Assembly (NCBI GenBank): GCA_003008705.1
Contig: PDUO01000027.1
Location: 780,029-844,028 of the forward strand
Source: Pezicula radicicola
Lineage: Eukaryota; Ascomycota; Leotiomycetes; Helotiales; Dermateaceae
Direction of reading: 5' to 3'
Length of the DNA: 64,000 bases
Shown: positions 36,701 through 50,101 of the stretch, one piece after another
Numbering within the stretch: position 1 is the first letter of the stretch
Layout of the letters: each line of letters opens with the position of its first letter
Made by a program: the position numbers and the translations under genes
Notes under the pieces: model-generated
What the model was told of the DNA's origin: nothing
Databases searched by the model: none
Seen by the model: the letters and a program-made list of their open reading frames with translations, nothing else

Positions 36701-37463
36701 TTTTCCCCCCACCTAACCTAACCCAACCCAGCAACAATCCTGCCCACATCAACCAACAACATCGAGACCCTCACTCCTCTACTCCCTCCATCCTCCGTAG
36801 CAAACAAAAGTGTAGCCTCACTCCATCGATCATCCTCCTACATTCCATCTATCACACGATCACCCGTCTCCCGCAGAGTCGCAGAGTCGCATAGTCGCAG
36901 AGTCGCAGCGTGCGACAATCCATCTGCATAATCGGCAGCGGGGTGTAGCATCCAGAAAAACACCAGGCATCTGCGCCACGGAACTAACAGAATCTCCAGA
37001 ACCATAGAACCACAGATATCTCCCACGATAACCATCCTGCTGCAGTGCCAGGACTACTGCAGAATACTGCAGAAGACTGCATCTGCTGCGCAACATCGGA
37101 CCCCCAAGCTTCCTACGGTACAAAAACCTCGCTGCAACACACCGAGTACAACCCATCGAGATTGGTAGCCCTACCTCACGACCTTATGGAGTCTTGAAAA
37201 AGGCTGAAGACGCCCGTAAGTACTTAAACTTGCCTTTTTGGCTGAGAGTGAATGCTCCCATTTGTTGCTACTTTCTCAAAGCTATACCCTTGCTTGAGTG
37301 TCTGACCTCACTGCTGACCATCATGTTTTCCCTCGCCAGTCCATCGACAGCTTACTCTGTCCCCCCTCACCTGGGGCACTTTGGGAGATCCAAGTCTGAC
37401 TACACCTATTCCCCGCTGCGAACACCTCAACCTTCTTCACAAGACAAAACCCCACGGTCCATC
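36701..37463 (+). other. Probable promoter and 5' UTR of the following gene, with an intron
   Basis: CT-rich DNA, a 9-bp tandem near 36875-36912 (CGCAGAGT type), then a likely leader intron 37216-37338 (GTAAGT donor, TGCTGACC branch, CGCCAG acceptor). The frame of the next gene is open to 37194, but the intron interrupts that part. Confidence 0.45.
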
Positions 37464-40440
37464 ATGGACAACCGCTATCGATACAACCGTCCGCGGTCTC
37501 CTACCCTGTACAATCCTGCGAGAGCCTCTCTTCCCATCAACTTGGCTTATGCGGGGCACCAGGCACAGCATCATCACCTACACGCCATACCAGTAACAAA
37601 CGTTAGACATGAAGTCATTCCCATCTCTGTCTCCCAACCTCGAAGCAGCAATGACAGAATCAACACTGCTGGCCCAATCACAACGACAACCTACAAGATT
37701 AAAGCTGAACCCTCACGAGGTAGCAGTATACGAGAAGGGAGCCGCCCACGAAGGTCTACCGTCGGCTCGCAAGATATTCCTACTGTCATTACCACCATTG
37801 CGCCGCCGTCTAGACAACACAGACCTGTAGTACATGGAAGCAGCAATGGAAGGTCGAGTCCTGTTGGCAACCCATACAGATCAAGTGGGGAGGATCAGTA
37901 CTACTCTGTGCCGGCATCCTCGAACAAGCATAGACATCACCATACGCACAGGTACAGTGCGACCATGGACAACGCGGATATGAATAGGTTGGCTCGAGAA
38001 AGTGGCAGACTTCAAGTTGAACGAGGAAGGGATCAATCTGCGTATGACTCGAGAACGAGCTCGAGACCAACATCCATGTACACCACGACCTCTATCATCC
38101 GGCAACCAGAGACTATAGCAGCTGGGTATGGTGACGACGGATATGGATATACAAACCCGAAAGACCTTGTTGAATACGATCTTAAGAACGATGGCCGGAG
38201 ACATCAACACTCGCGACGGGACAGCTATGATGGGAACAGAATAAGCAGATCTTCAAGCGTCAACGGTTACAATCAAGTTGCAAGACCATACGACAATCGT
38301 GATGTCCGTGACACTCGTGAAAGAGGACCTCCGCCATCGACTCGAGGATTCGCACAAGTTAATGCGCGCACTTGGCCACTAGAGCAGCCTGTTCAGCAGA
38401 ACGCCCGAATGTCTATCCCAGCTCCGCCGGTAATGGATCCGGTCCAGCGTCCACACTCCGCCCGACCGGTTGCGTCTGTACAACGCCCTGAGCGAGTTGA
38501 GCCTTCCTTCGATGGTCCTTTGCTGGGCGACCCTCAACCGCAGCGAAGATCCAGCTCGAGACGACCAGTCAGCGTATACCAAGACCGGGAGCGAAGACCT
38601 GAGCAAAGAGACGACGGCAGAGAATATTATGACCCGAGGGACGACGACCTTCGAAGGGATAGGAAACATCAGAAGAGTCGAGATGATCTAGTTGATCAAC
38701 GCACATTTGCAAGACCAGAACGATCCGACAGAGATGACCGCGGTAGCTCTGATTATTCTCGTTCCGACAGACAGGATCGCACGGATCGTGTCGAAAGAAG
38801 GGAGGAACGCAGCGAACGAAGAGAGGAACGCCGTCCCGACCTGAAAGAATATAGCAGTGGCAGAGATGCACTCGCTGCGGGACTTAGCACAGCCGCTGCT
38901 GCCCTTGGATTCGGCGCGATAGCAAAGAAGGCTTCGAGAGACGACAAACGAGAGGAGAGGGAGAAGGAGGAAAGACTTGAGCGCGAAGAACAACGACGCA
39001 GAGATGACCGAGACCGAGAGGATCGTGACCGGGAGGAAGCTCGCAGACGCAGAGACCGCGAAGAAAGAGAGGCCGCGGATGCCGAAGAGAGAGCCAAAGA
39101 GCGCCGTAGAGAAGAAAAAGCTAGAGAAGAGAGGGCCAGAGAGGACCGGGCTAGAGAAGAACGGGCTCGAGAGGACGAGAGAAAGCGAGACGAGCTACCA
39201 ATGATCACCATGAAGCCAAAAGAGCCTGATGCTGCTACTTTCCTCGGTTTGAATGGAAGAGATCCTACCGAAAGACAATCTGTTCCGGTTGCTCGACCTG
39301 TTTCTCGAGGACCTGTGACTCGCGACGAACGAGAGGACGAGCCAGAACGTCGTCGGCGTCCTGAACCTGTTGTAACCACCAACCTCAGTGCACCAGTCGA
39401 AAATCGCGGGGATTCCTCACCTTCAGATGGCCAGAGGACTCCTCGAAGGAGACGTCCTTCTGCCGCGGCCACTTTCAACCCCAGAGATGCTTTGGATTTG
39501 AGAGCGCTGAAGGAAGAGCTTGCTGCAAAGGAGAGCAGCCCGCCAATCCCACCCAAAGAACCTCTCGACTCAGTTCAAGCCAATCCCATCCTTGGCTCGT
39601 CTGCCGATACCAAAACTGAGCTCCGTGATGATCGTGGCCGCCTCGGTCCTCTTGCACCAGCTGCAAACGCTGCTCCTGAACGCCAACCCGAACGTCAACT
39701 TCGGGTTGTCTCTCCGCCTCGTGAAAAGGAGGCTGATAAGCCTGTAAAGGGCATCCGTAAGTCAAACCTGAAACTCTGATCATTCCATGCTCTCCAACTA
39801 ATTCATCATAGTCCGACAACCACGCGAGAAGTTCCCCGAAGATCCATCACCAATCCGCGAAGGTGTAGCACCACTCAAAGATGCAAAGAAAGATGGTGTT
39901 CCACCTGATGCGAGATGGACAAAGATTAACAGAAAGCTCGTGAACCCAGAGGCACTTGAAGCTGGCAAGGAGAGATACGAGGCCAGAGAGGACTTTGTCA
40001 TTGTTTTGAGAGTCTTGAGCAAGGAGGAAGTTCAGGCTTACGCTATTGCTACTCAACAAATTCGAGGTATGTTCGAACCTGGTATCCCTATCAACAAAAC
40101 TGACACCGAAGTAGAAGGACGAGAAGTAGCCGAGGACCGCGAAGACCGCGAAGCTTCCGACAGACGGCGTAGAGCCCGCCGAGAACGTCACGAACGCCAC
40201 AAACGTGACCGCGAATCTGGTGTTCGCGGCGAATCCACCCACCGCTCAAGAAGACATGGACGCCACCAAGATGGCGGCTCTGACTCTCAGAGCGATGAAA
40301 CCACTGACGAGGAACCGAGACCTAAGATGCTGGAGCATACACCGAGACACGCACCTTCGATGAGTGGTGGCCTTGGTGATCCATATGCAAAAGAGCCCGG
40401 TGTTGCTGCGAATAGCAGCTCGAGAAGAAGAGATGGTTGA
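37464..40440 (+). CDS. Low-complexity protein with conserved C-terminal fungal domain (DUF8035-like)
   Basis: Exons 37464-39756 and 39812-40440 give about 973 residues (957 if a further 48-base intron at 40067-40114 is spliced). The first three-quarters are disordered: Ser/Arg/Pro-rich, then a long Arg/Glu/Asp charged segment (residues about 436-578) likely to be helical or coiled-coil. After the intron comes a compact conserved block: DARWTKINRKLVNPEALE, then REDFVIVLRVLSKEEVQAYA. I associate this with an uncharacterised domain of Pezizomycotina proteins. The tail is again Arg/His-rich. The start is uncertain: MDNRYRYNRPRSPTLYN is the first ATG after the probable leader intron, and an in-frame ATG at 37323 lies inside that intron. 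Function unknown; a nuclear or cytoskeletal scaffold is possible but not shown. Confidence 0.8.
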
Positions 40441-42734
40441 TGATATGCCCGGATACGTTTTACGACTTTACGTTTTCTTATTTTTCTTTTTCTTTCCACT
40501 TCTTTATTGGATGACTGCTAGGGATTACAGAGTTGAGTTTGTTTGAATGGCATGATAGAGAAAAGTGTTTGGTGCTTGGGTGCATATTTGCGTTGCTGGG
40601 TGATTTGGAAATCTTCAGGGCATTGAGTGAGCGAGCAACAAAGAAAACAGCAAGAAGCATTGTAAGAGGAGCATGGGTATGATGAGCACCACGAAACGAA
40701 AGCACTTGATATCAATTTGAAGAAAGCAGAGAGCAAGCACGGAAGAGAGAAAGAAATGGCTATCTGGGAATGTGGCATTTTCGGTGTAGTGTAAAGCATA
40801 ATATAGCTAGCTTTTTGTGATGAGGTTGAAGTGGGTGGGATGATTGAATGAAAATAATTTAAAACCCACTTACTTTATCTTCGGGATAATATATAAGGGA
40901 GTTGGAGTAAAGTATACTTCCCGTACGAATTGGTTCACAAGAGATCATTTTGATTAGGGCGAGTGAGGTAGGTGAGTTAGCCAAGTCAACTGAGTAACTC
41001 AAGTCCATCTCTTATGTCTGAAACGATAGCTATTTAAAATGATCTTTTATAAACCAATTTGTACAGTATAATATTCTAGGTGGAGTGGTCTAGGTTGTAG
41101 CTTAAAGTGGCACCTTAAAGAAAAACCTCCGACATGTAGCAAAAGACTAGCTAAGTCTCCTTCGATCTCTAATTCATAGTTTACTAGTATCTTTGTACTT
41201 AGACAAGACAAGGACATTAAATCTTTGGTGTAGCTAGATAGGATGTATAGACTTAGAGACGCTCTAGTATTTAACTCTTGTTTATTTTATAGGTTTTTAG
41301 AAGACTATCTTTAGTGTTTTATAATTGTTTTATTAGATTTATAGGATAATGGTAAGGTGCTTGTGGTAGTGGTAGTAGGGTGCTTTTGTATATAGGAAAT
41401 TATAATTGCGAGAGGAATTAAGAAGTATATATAATTCTACTACGAGGATATTTTGATAGAGGGCTTATTTATAAAGTATTTACCTTGTGTTTTGTCTTAT
41501 AAAAGTAAAACCCTTTGGTGCTCGCTTCTTTACGTAGTATATCGTCCATATATCCCTAAAAGGGATGGCGCGTCGCTAAGCTGAAACACTGCTTTTAACG
41601 ACAGCCATACGAACCCCCTTAGTCCTCAAGTACTTCTAAAGGTTTTTAACTTCTATATTTATTGTGATCGGATGATTCGAATGTTAATAGTTTATTATAT
41701 ATTCTAAATTTAATAATTAGTAAAAAGTAAGTATCTATTCTTATACTATACTTACTACTTACCTTTACTAAGAGAGAGGGATAGACTTATCTAATTTCTA
41801 AGTTTTATAGAGGATTAGTAAAGATTCAAAGTATATTAGTATATATCCTACATTAAGCCAGAGAAAAACATGATTATTTAATTACCTATATTAAGACCAA
41901 CACCCTTTCTCTTCATAGTAGTAATAGATCTCTTAGGAAAACCTTACACAAAACTATTTCTTTTTTTCTTCTTTAGATAGAAGCAAGAGGGAATCATAGC
42001 TGCTGCTTACAGCTAAGACGTCAGTTGAGCTTTTTTTAATATTAGTAGATAGAGAGGGACTATATATATAGAAAACTAGTCTAAAGAAGGAGGATATACC
42101 TATAGAGCAAAGAATTCAATTTACATAGATGTAACAACAGTACAAGCTTATTCTAGCTCAATAATTCTATATACTTTCCAGAGTAGAAGAATCATGAAAA
42201 CAGAAAAGCAGAAGCAGTGTTAAGAGAATATGCGTACTCGAGTATTTGGCGGGGCTGAATCTCGGCCCCTTTTGCTGGGAGCGTTGGTTGTCGGGGTAGC
42301 TTCACTCGATCCAAGTCGTACAGTTTGAAAGTCTTTTGATTGCGGGTGTTTATATCTTATTAAGACTAACTACTCTCTGGAGTGCATTACAACATAAATT
42401 ATAAGTACCCGGCTTTGCCAAATACAGCAACTAAGAATTGATAATACCTTGAATGACTTAGTTCTTGCTTAAAGTAACACATGTTCACATCGAGAATAAG
42501 CAACTGCTCGGAATTATTATCATTACGTAGTGTGAGAAGAGGACTGGCAATCTATGTGCGCTGTGGTTGGGAAGATGCGCCAGGATGGTATACACATGTA
42601 GACTAAGAAATTGTGCTCTACTCGAGCTATTTATTGCTGCGCCAAAACCTCCCCATTTCGTTTCATTTCATTCCCACGTGAGGCCATTTCCTCTATTTCC
42701 TCCATTCCAATAAAAAGACATTCATCACACTGCA
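40441..42734. other. AT-rich intergenic region between convergent genes
   Basis: Nothing recognisable as a gene. 40860-42160 is strongly TA-rich and RIP-like. One exact TACTCGAGTA palindrome lies at 42235-42244. Confidence 0.5.
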
Positions 42735-45700
42735 CTAATCATCCAACCTAAACATTTTCCGCAACGCCTGGAACTTTTTCTTTTTCCTCGGCGTCTCGGG
42801 GAAAGCAACATCAACACCACTTAGCCCTGTTGCGGTGAATCGCCTCGTGCCAAGGCTTGGGCGACCATCACTATTTGTAATCTTATCATCCAAATTATCC
42901 AAACCATCTGAGGTGAATGGCCTATCATCATCATCTCCAGTAATTTCAGACGGAGCAGGTAGTGGCCAGGAGGAGGTACTGTTTTCTCTTGACACTGGGT
43001 TCCGCTTTTGTAGTTTTGGAGACATTGGCCTTGGAGCTTTAATCGCTGCACGGTCAGATTTGCTACGCTCAAGAGGTGTATCCCTTCTCGCCGGGCTCTC
43101 AGCATCGCTTTTCCTAACCTTTGTGCTGGGATCTGCCTTCTTTCTTTTAAGTATATTCAAAAAAGAACCTCGACGACCGGCGTTAGGCCGTGAAGGTGTA
43201 GTCGCTGTTGAGTCGGTGATCCGCGGAGAAGATATTGTACCGCGACCTGAGCCGGAGCGCCTGACAGTTCCAGTTCCGAGAGAAGCGCTAGTCTTGTGGC
43301 TGTTGAGGTTACCGTTTGTCAAGATTGGTGACTTATTCTGCTGAGTCAGCGGTGGCTTCTCGTCATCGCTATCCGGAAGATCAGATGAGTCGCCATCCTC
43401 AAGTTCCTTTCTGAAAGGTGGCTTTAGTGTCGATGGGGTTGGAGCTGTTCGGGTTGGAGCATTCGATCTCATGGTTCCTCGACTAAATCCACCACGCACC
43501 TGCGAAGGTACTGGCCCATCATCGTCAGAGTCAGAATCCGCAAACCGGCTTCGGAAAGCAGTGCGTGGCTTTTCATCTTCGGAGTCGGAATCTGCAAAAC
43601 GGCTTCCACGGGAACGTGGAAGGATTGGTGCTGCTGTTGGTTTTGATCGACCAAATCCCATGAGTCCGGAACTAGAGGGTGACTTCGTTCGACCAAGGCG
43701 GAGAGAAGGAGTTTTCCCCGAGTCGTACGAGTCACGGTTGTTCTCCCGAAACGAAGGGCGCATGGTGACAGGTGGTGCTGCGTTATTCTGTTGACTAAAA
43801 GGCCGTCGCATAGTTGATCCAGTAGGTGAGAGCGACCTGAGACTAAAACGAGAAGAGCGTATCGGCGACTCATTGCGTTGTGCAGAGCCCCTCATCGAAC
43901 CTCTAAATCTGGAACCTTCGGACTTCGGTCTGGCTCGCTTGAAGCTACTATCACTATCGTCTGAGCCTCTGCGTCTTAAAGTAGGACTTACAGGCTTCTC
44001 GGCGGCTTTTCTCTGAGCAAGAGCTGCAGAGCTGGCTGACAACGCTCGGACATGATTACTGACAGCCACAGGATCAGACATAATTTCTGACGTTGGCATA
44101 GACATTGGCCTGTACTTCTTTTGTAGAGACCCCTTCGTTTGTGGTAGCCCCTCTCGCATGGAACTTCTCATTGAACCGCCAGACATACTGGGTGAAGAGG
44201 TTGCATTTCTCATTGACTTTCGCATATGGGGTTCTGATGTTGTGTTTGCAGGTTCAGCCCTCATTGAAGATTTCATTGCATGAGTTGGTTTGGGAGCGGC
44301 AATTGGTGTATGGCCGTCTGGGCCCATCTTTGAGCCGGGAGCAATCATGTATGTGCGATCGCTTCTGAAAGCTGGTTGGTGTTGTTGAGGAGCCTCTACT
44401 TGAGCTTTTACTGTCACTTTCTTTTTCGTCTTCTTGGGTTTAGGTGCTGGCTTTTCCTCTTGTTCTGAAGTATCTGCCTCGGCCTCTTCTCGCGCTTCTT
44501 GTTCTAAAAGACGCTTCTTCTCAGCAGTCAAGCCACTCCAGTAAAGTTGAGCTTTGTCCCATCCTTCATCCAGATCGGGCTCTTGACTATCTGTCCGCGC
44601 AAGACCACTTCTTTTATAAGCTTTCTCTTTTGCTGATTTGATAGTAGGACTTTCCGGCGGGCTAATGGTCTTTGGTGGAATATCAAAAACAGATTTGGGG
44701 ATGCTGGCAACGGGACTCTCCACAACAGCATCCAGGGACATAAATCCATCTCCTTCAAGGTCCGAAAGGTCTTCCGCAGCATCACTGTAAATGCTGTCAC
44801 CGTCCGACTCTTCGGTCTCTTCTAAGATGGCTCCTGGATGGTACTGTGCGGCCGCAATCTCGCCAACAGGTGGTGTTCCAGGAGGTTGTATTTCAGGAGT
44901 TGGTTCGGCTATACCGATGCCTGCAGGCGTTGGATCCGTAGCGTGATGCTGAGCAACGATCTGAGGACTTGGCTGCTGGCTACCAGTGTCACTCCCTTCC
45001 CATCCACCTGGCATACTGAACCAATCCTGATCGGGCACGGGATCTTCAGCCTTTGGCGTTGCGGGAAGAACAGCTATTGTGGGCACATAGCCATTTGTAC
45101 CGTTTGCGGGAGTTGTTGCCTGCCCTGGAGATTCTGCCACTGAGTCGCGAATTTCTTCTTTCTGGGCTTCAGGAACCTCGTTTACCTCAGGACCAACCTC
45201 GTGGTTGTTAGGACTTGCCCGGTTGGCTGACTGCTGCTCCTCCACACTATGAGTACTACTGCTATCATCAGAAACGTATCCACTTCCCTCTACTGACGTG
45301 ACCTCAGGAGGGAGCGGTTCGCGGGATTTCGAGATATTGGCGGCATTCCTCGCAGTCTGTTCTTGGGATAAAACAGCGCCTATTATATGATCGTTCGATT
45401 GGCCAAGTGGAAAGTCGTTGCTCTCGGTGCTGGATTCAACCAAATGAGGCGACGGAGATTTTGCTGCATTAAAGATAGGCTCTGCTGGTTTCACCAATGA
45501 TCGCTCTGGAACCACTGTAGTGTCCCGATCTTTCCTACCTCTCACACTCCCAAAAGACGGAAGTGCTGGCCGTGGCTTCATAACCTCGTCGCCTTCATCT
45601 TCCATTGATTGCATATCCTTCTTCTTGCCACGACCCATGCTAAACCATCCTCGTTTCGCAACTTGCGGACTCTGTACTACAGGAGAATCCGTTCCTAATG

Positions 45701-47639
45701 ATGACGCCGCATGCCCCAGAACAACAGTATGTTCATCATCAAAACTAACCCGCACCGACTTTTTCTTTGGCTTAAGATGGTCTTCGGATGCTACAGAATT
45801 ATCCGAAACTTCACTGCCGCCTTGAAATGATCCAGGAAGACCGCTCGGAGAGTCATCTCTCGTCGATGGCGAGTGCTTCAGAGCAGATTTTCGTGGTGAG
45901 ACTGAACGGCCAGGCGGCTGGTGTTTCACTGCGAGATTGTCTGGAGTCATAGAGAAATGCGCCGTTCTTGTAGGACTGACTGAAGATACTCTGGCAGCTC
46001 CGTTGGCAGCAAGCCCATTTCCATTCATACCCGAAGTGACGGGTTCAGGTGTAGTTTGCCCGGCGGACCTTGTTTGTTGTCTTTCTTCAGCAAAAGCCAC
46101 AGAGGACAAAGATTGTCCCCTGCTATGTCCTCTGCCAGCTGCAGAACGAGGAAGGGGTGTTGGGGACTCGGTTCGATTATCTGGACTCGCACCACCCAGG
46201 CTGCCATAATTCAAGTAGGTGTTTTGATAGCTAGCTCTTTTTGTTGGTGTGTCGTCTTCCTCTTCTTCCCGTTCTCGATCCTCCCTGACAATTGATGGTT
46301 TTTTCGTCAAAGGAACTGCCGGTCGGTGACTATACACCGCTCGACTTGACACATCGCTTTCAGATTCGGAACCAAAGGTAGATCCCCCTTCGCTACCAGA
46401 CTCGCTGATTGTGACCTTTTTCTTTTTCTTTCTCGGTGGCACTGCGGTCGTTGGTATCGGTTCTGGAGTTGGCTCTGGTGCTGGTTCGGGCGTACTCTTC
46501 CGTACGGGTTCTGGAGCAGGGACAGTTTCTAACTTGGATGGAACTTTTGGTCCCTCAACATACGGTTGTTGGATCGCAGCCTGTTTTAGTTTGGGAGGTT
46601 GCTTGGGAGGTTGTTTGGCTGCAAGCTCCATAGCATCCACTGCCGTTCCCTTTATCCTTCCTCCTACTGTGCCATTGGCAAGATGTGTTCCCGTAGCTTG
46701 CTTCGGAGCAATCCTCTTCTGTTTCTTGACTGGCGCATTAACCACATCCCTCAGACGCTGTTCGATTGCATATATTTCCGCCTCTGGCAAGAAGCTTCGC
46801 GTATTCGGATCGTAAATCAGATTCTGATTGTTCGGCGCAGTGATTACAGGACGTCTTGATGGTGCATCATCAGTTAGTTCATTGTCTAGAGGCGACTTTG
46901 GCCTTGCATTCATAGGATAAGAATAATTGACGGACCCTCTACTGTCTGGTCTTGTTGTTAGCTCTGCATTTGATGCTGTACTCCTATGGCCGAGGTTCCT
47001 TGGAGGAGTGCTTCCAACAGGCTCAAGACTCGACCCTCTCCCCGTGGACCTGTTTGGCGGAGGTGAGGCTATCCGCATGGCCTCTACACTGGCAGATCTC
47101 CGTTGGCTTAAGTTCTTTGGAATCGCAGGGACTGGCGGGGCATCAACGGCACTGGGAACTGGCGATGATCGATTTGGAGATGGCTCCCGGAATGTGCGTT
47201 CTGACATGGAGCTTCCACTTCCTCTCCGTTGTAGCTGTGGCCGGGAATTCGAACCTGCGCTCCTGTCGCTTCCCGCGGATGAAGTCGATCCAGCCCTGCG
47301 CAACATCCTCTTCGTCTGAACTTCTGCTACCGACGTAGGAGTCGTGGGCCGGGATCGTAATGCAGCACCAGCTGCGGCAGAGGCGAGGGAAACATTCGAG
47401 GCGCGGTTCTTGAGGAAGGCCTGGGCAGCTGCCGATGTTGCAGAAGGGTTTGCATTGGATCCATTGAGCGGCTGCGCGAAAAAAAAGATGTTAGCAATGG
47501 TGTTGTTCGTTGGATGCGCACATATGGTCAACAAGCACAGTTGTCGATGCGCCGTCGCAAGGACAGAGCGCGAAAGGGCAGCTAGGATCTAGGGACCTAC
47601 CGGGTTCGAAGCCGCTCTTCTCCTTTTGCTCCCAAACAT
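42735..47639 (-). CDS. Very large disordered protein, 1,591 residues; possible eisosome/cortical scaffold
   Basis: Exon 1 is 47639-47601 (MFGSKRRRAASNP); intron 47600-47472 (GTAGGT donor, TTGCTAAC branch, CGCAG acceptor); exon 2 is 47471-42735. The start fits because the spliced N-terminus runs straight into SATSAAAQAFLKNRASN, a family-like opening. The bulk is Ser/Pro/Glu-rich and disordered. Short conserved-looking islands are LIYDPNTRSFLPEAEIYAIE (about 227-250), DEGWDKAQLYWSGLTAEKK, repeated SSMR/KSMR motifs, two SRFADSDS(E/D)DE repeats, and a basic C-terminus KKKKKFQALRKMFRLDD. The Ala-rich start and basic tail recall fungal cortical or eisosome proteins of the Seg1/Eis1 kind, but I cannot confirm homology. 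It is convergent with the preceding gene. Confidence 0.8.
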
Positions 47640-50101
47640 TGTTTGACTCGTAGGCGGATGCCCGGTGTACCTCTGCCAACCAAGGGCTAATGAGGATATA
47701 CTCTATCGCATTTGGAGAAAGAAAGGTACGATCGAGCAAGAGATTGGGGATCCGTATGATGACGACGGGCAATACTGGAGAATTGCAGGCACAGCACACA
47801 GCTCTGGCCTCGCTAGCCGAGCGTTGCTGGGATGGCTGTGAAATCGTGCGTGGTGATTGGGTGACGGAAGGGAGTGTGTGGATATTGATGAGGATGATGT
47901 GGGTGCAGTGGGCTGAGGCTGTATGTAGCAGACAAGGAACCTGTAACAAGAAGAGGAAGAAAATAGAAATTTTGAGGTTATTCACAGTTTGCCGTTTGGA
48001 TTGGAATTGAAAAATATGGACGATGATGCTTCTGCTGCGTTTCGCAAAGTAAGAAAAAAAAAAGAACAATAACGGCCACGTTCCCAGGGCCCTCAAGTGT
48101 TTGAAGGGCGGAACTCCTGTGGTGCCGGACACTCACTCACTGGTCTGGGTCGTGGGTGATCGACGCTTGGGGATGATTTTGGTTCTAGCGTCGCTGTTCG
48201 GATTCTTTGGGGAATGCAGTTCCTGTACTCGTAGTCCCTGCCCTCCTGTACATAGCACGCATACTGTATGATAGCAAAGAGCAAAACATTAATAATCGGA
48301 TCCAACTTTCAGCATCGCTTTTCGGGGTTTTCGATGTGAAGAAGCCTGAACGATCGAGTGTGGATGGAACGATAAGGTGACGGGAGCGGCCTTTCTGGCG
48401 ATAGGCTGGTGTAGCTACAGTAGTTTATTTAGCTGCAAGTCAACGTTGAGAATAATTTGTGATTTTGCTTTTTCCTGGTCGTCCACCATCTCCAAGCCAC
48501 GTTCGAGTGAAGCTATGACGTAGTCTAGGACCATCCTGTCACGCCACGATTTGTTTCTTTATGCGTCGGACGTTAGGTTGCTCGAAATAAATAGCCTAGA
48601 TTATCTCGCTGCAAATGACGAGTCATTAATTGCGTACAAGTGTACCCAGATGCGATGCGATGGCATCTCCACGGCCTGTAAAATTATCTAAAAGGAGCTC
48701 ATGGTGAAGTGTCTCCGAAAGTTGAACTTGATCACGTGTAGAACTACCGAGAGTTGATTCAGGAACTGTAAGACGAACTATGTTACCCGTGACGTCAATA
48801 TGATGACGATAATGATAACGGTATAGAGGTAGTTCTATACCAGAAATAGTACATTTCAGCACTACTTATCCCTTTTGCCTAGAAAGGACTCCCTTTACTG
48901 TAGTCTCCGAAGAGAACTTCGAGAGGTAATTTATGAGTTTAATGTAGTTACTTAATGAACAACAGACTTGAGAATTGTACAGAAGCCATAGCAGTTTCCT
49001 CTGAGAATTGGTTTAAGTTCGCAGTTTTATATAGCTAATCTCAAGTAACTTAAGCTATCTCAACAGTTAAATGGAGGTCATAAAGTAGAGGAGCCTGTTG
49101 AGCGTTTTTACTCGCCTAATTTAGAAGATAAATTCAGACAGTTCAGGGGCCCAAGTAACTCAAGGAAATTAGCTTAAGGGGAAGGCAGTAAAGAGTTCTG
49201 CGGAAAAGGAAGCAATTTCGCAGCCCCTTCGCGCTCAGTTCAGCGGACCAAATAATGCTATCCCGAAATATTTATTAATGGAGACGAGAAGGTTATTTAA
49301 GGCAAGTGTATTATAGAAAATGCTGAGCTAGTTTAATCATTGCTAAATACCTTTAGCCTTTAGGAACTACAAAACAATCAGGCTATTTGACGGTTAAGTA
49401 GCACAAGTATGAATTACTACTGAAGCTATGTAACCATATAAAAAGTAATTCTACGAAGTGTTATAGGGAATGACACCATTTATGATAGTTGTCCCCAACG
49501 GGACCTTCTTTTCTTGAGCCAATACTTCATACGGTAAAAACAAGGTTGTAACTAAAGGAACAACACCTTATTATGTCAATTTTCAATTTTTATATCTAAT
49601 AATTTGTGCTGTGTTCCTCAACCCAATCCTGTCTATGTTAATATTTCTAGTTGTTCCACATCGAGCGAGCGAGCCATTGGCGGATTTTCAAGCAGCCAAG
49701 TCTTGTATCTAATGCGCCGTTGATCTCAGTGGAAAAAGGGCGGTTTTGGCGACGTGCAACAAGCTTGGGAGTCAATGATAGCATGCTTTCTTATGTCAGC
49801 CTGTAGTGTAGCCACCGAGTCGGCTAGTCGATGGCTGGCTTAAGAAGTGCCGAGGCTACAGTAAGCCCGTAAGCCCAATTCTGAACGACGACATCATTTA
49901 TCTCCTCTTCTCTCCGTCATATACGCACCACAGCATTAGTGGTCTACGACTACCAATATCTTGCTATAACCTCAAGTTGCTCATTGAGTTGCGTATACGA
50001 AGTAGTTAATCCCAAACAACAGCTGTTTGTATCCCAGCTACTCCGCTGAGATCGCTTAATAATTCAATCAGCCCAACACAGCACAGCTTCCCACTATCAA
50101 T
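47640..50101. other. Intergenic between divergent genes
   Basis: Starts with the leader of the large disordered-protein gene (to about 48100) and ends with the epoxide-hydrolase promoter. 48880-49480 is AT-rich and RIP-like. No gene recognised. Confidence 0.5.

Noticed and set aside
38753..39556. 267-codon minus-strand frame rich in Ser/Arg/Leu
   Set aside because: Antisense shadow of the Arg/Glu-rich coding segment of the gene at 37464-40440; no domains.
47491..48132. 213-codon minus-strand frame upstream of the large disordered-protein gene
   Set aside because: It covers the leader, first exon and first intron of that gene in another frame; composition is not protein-like.
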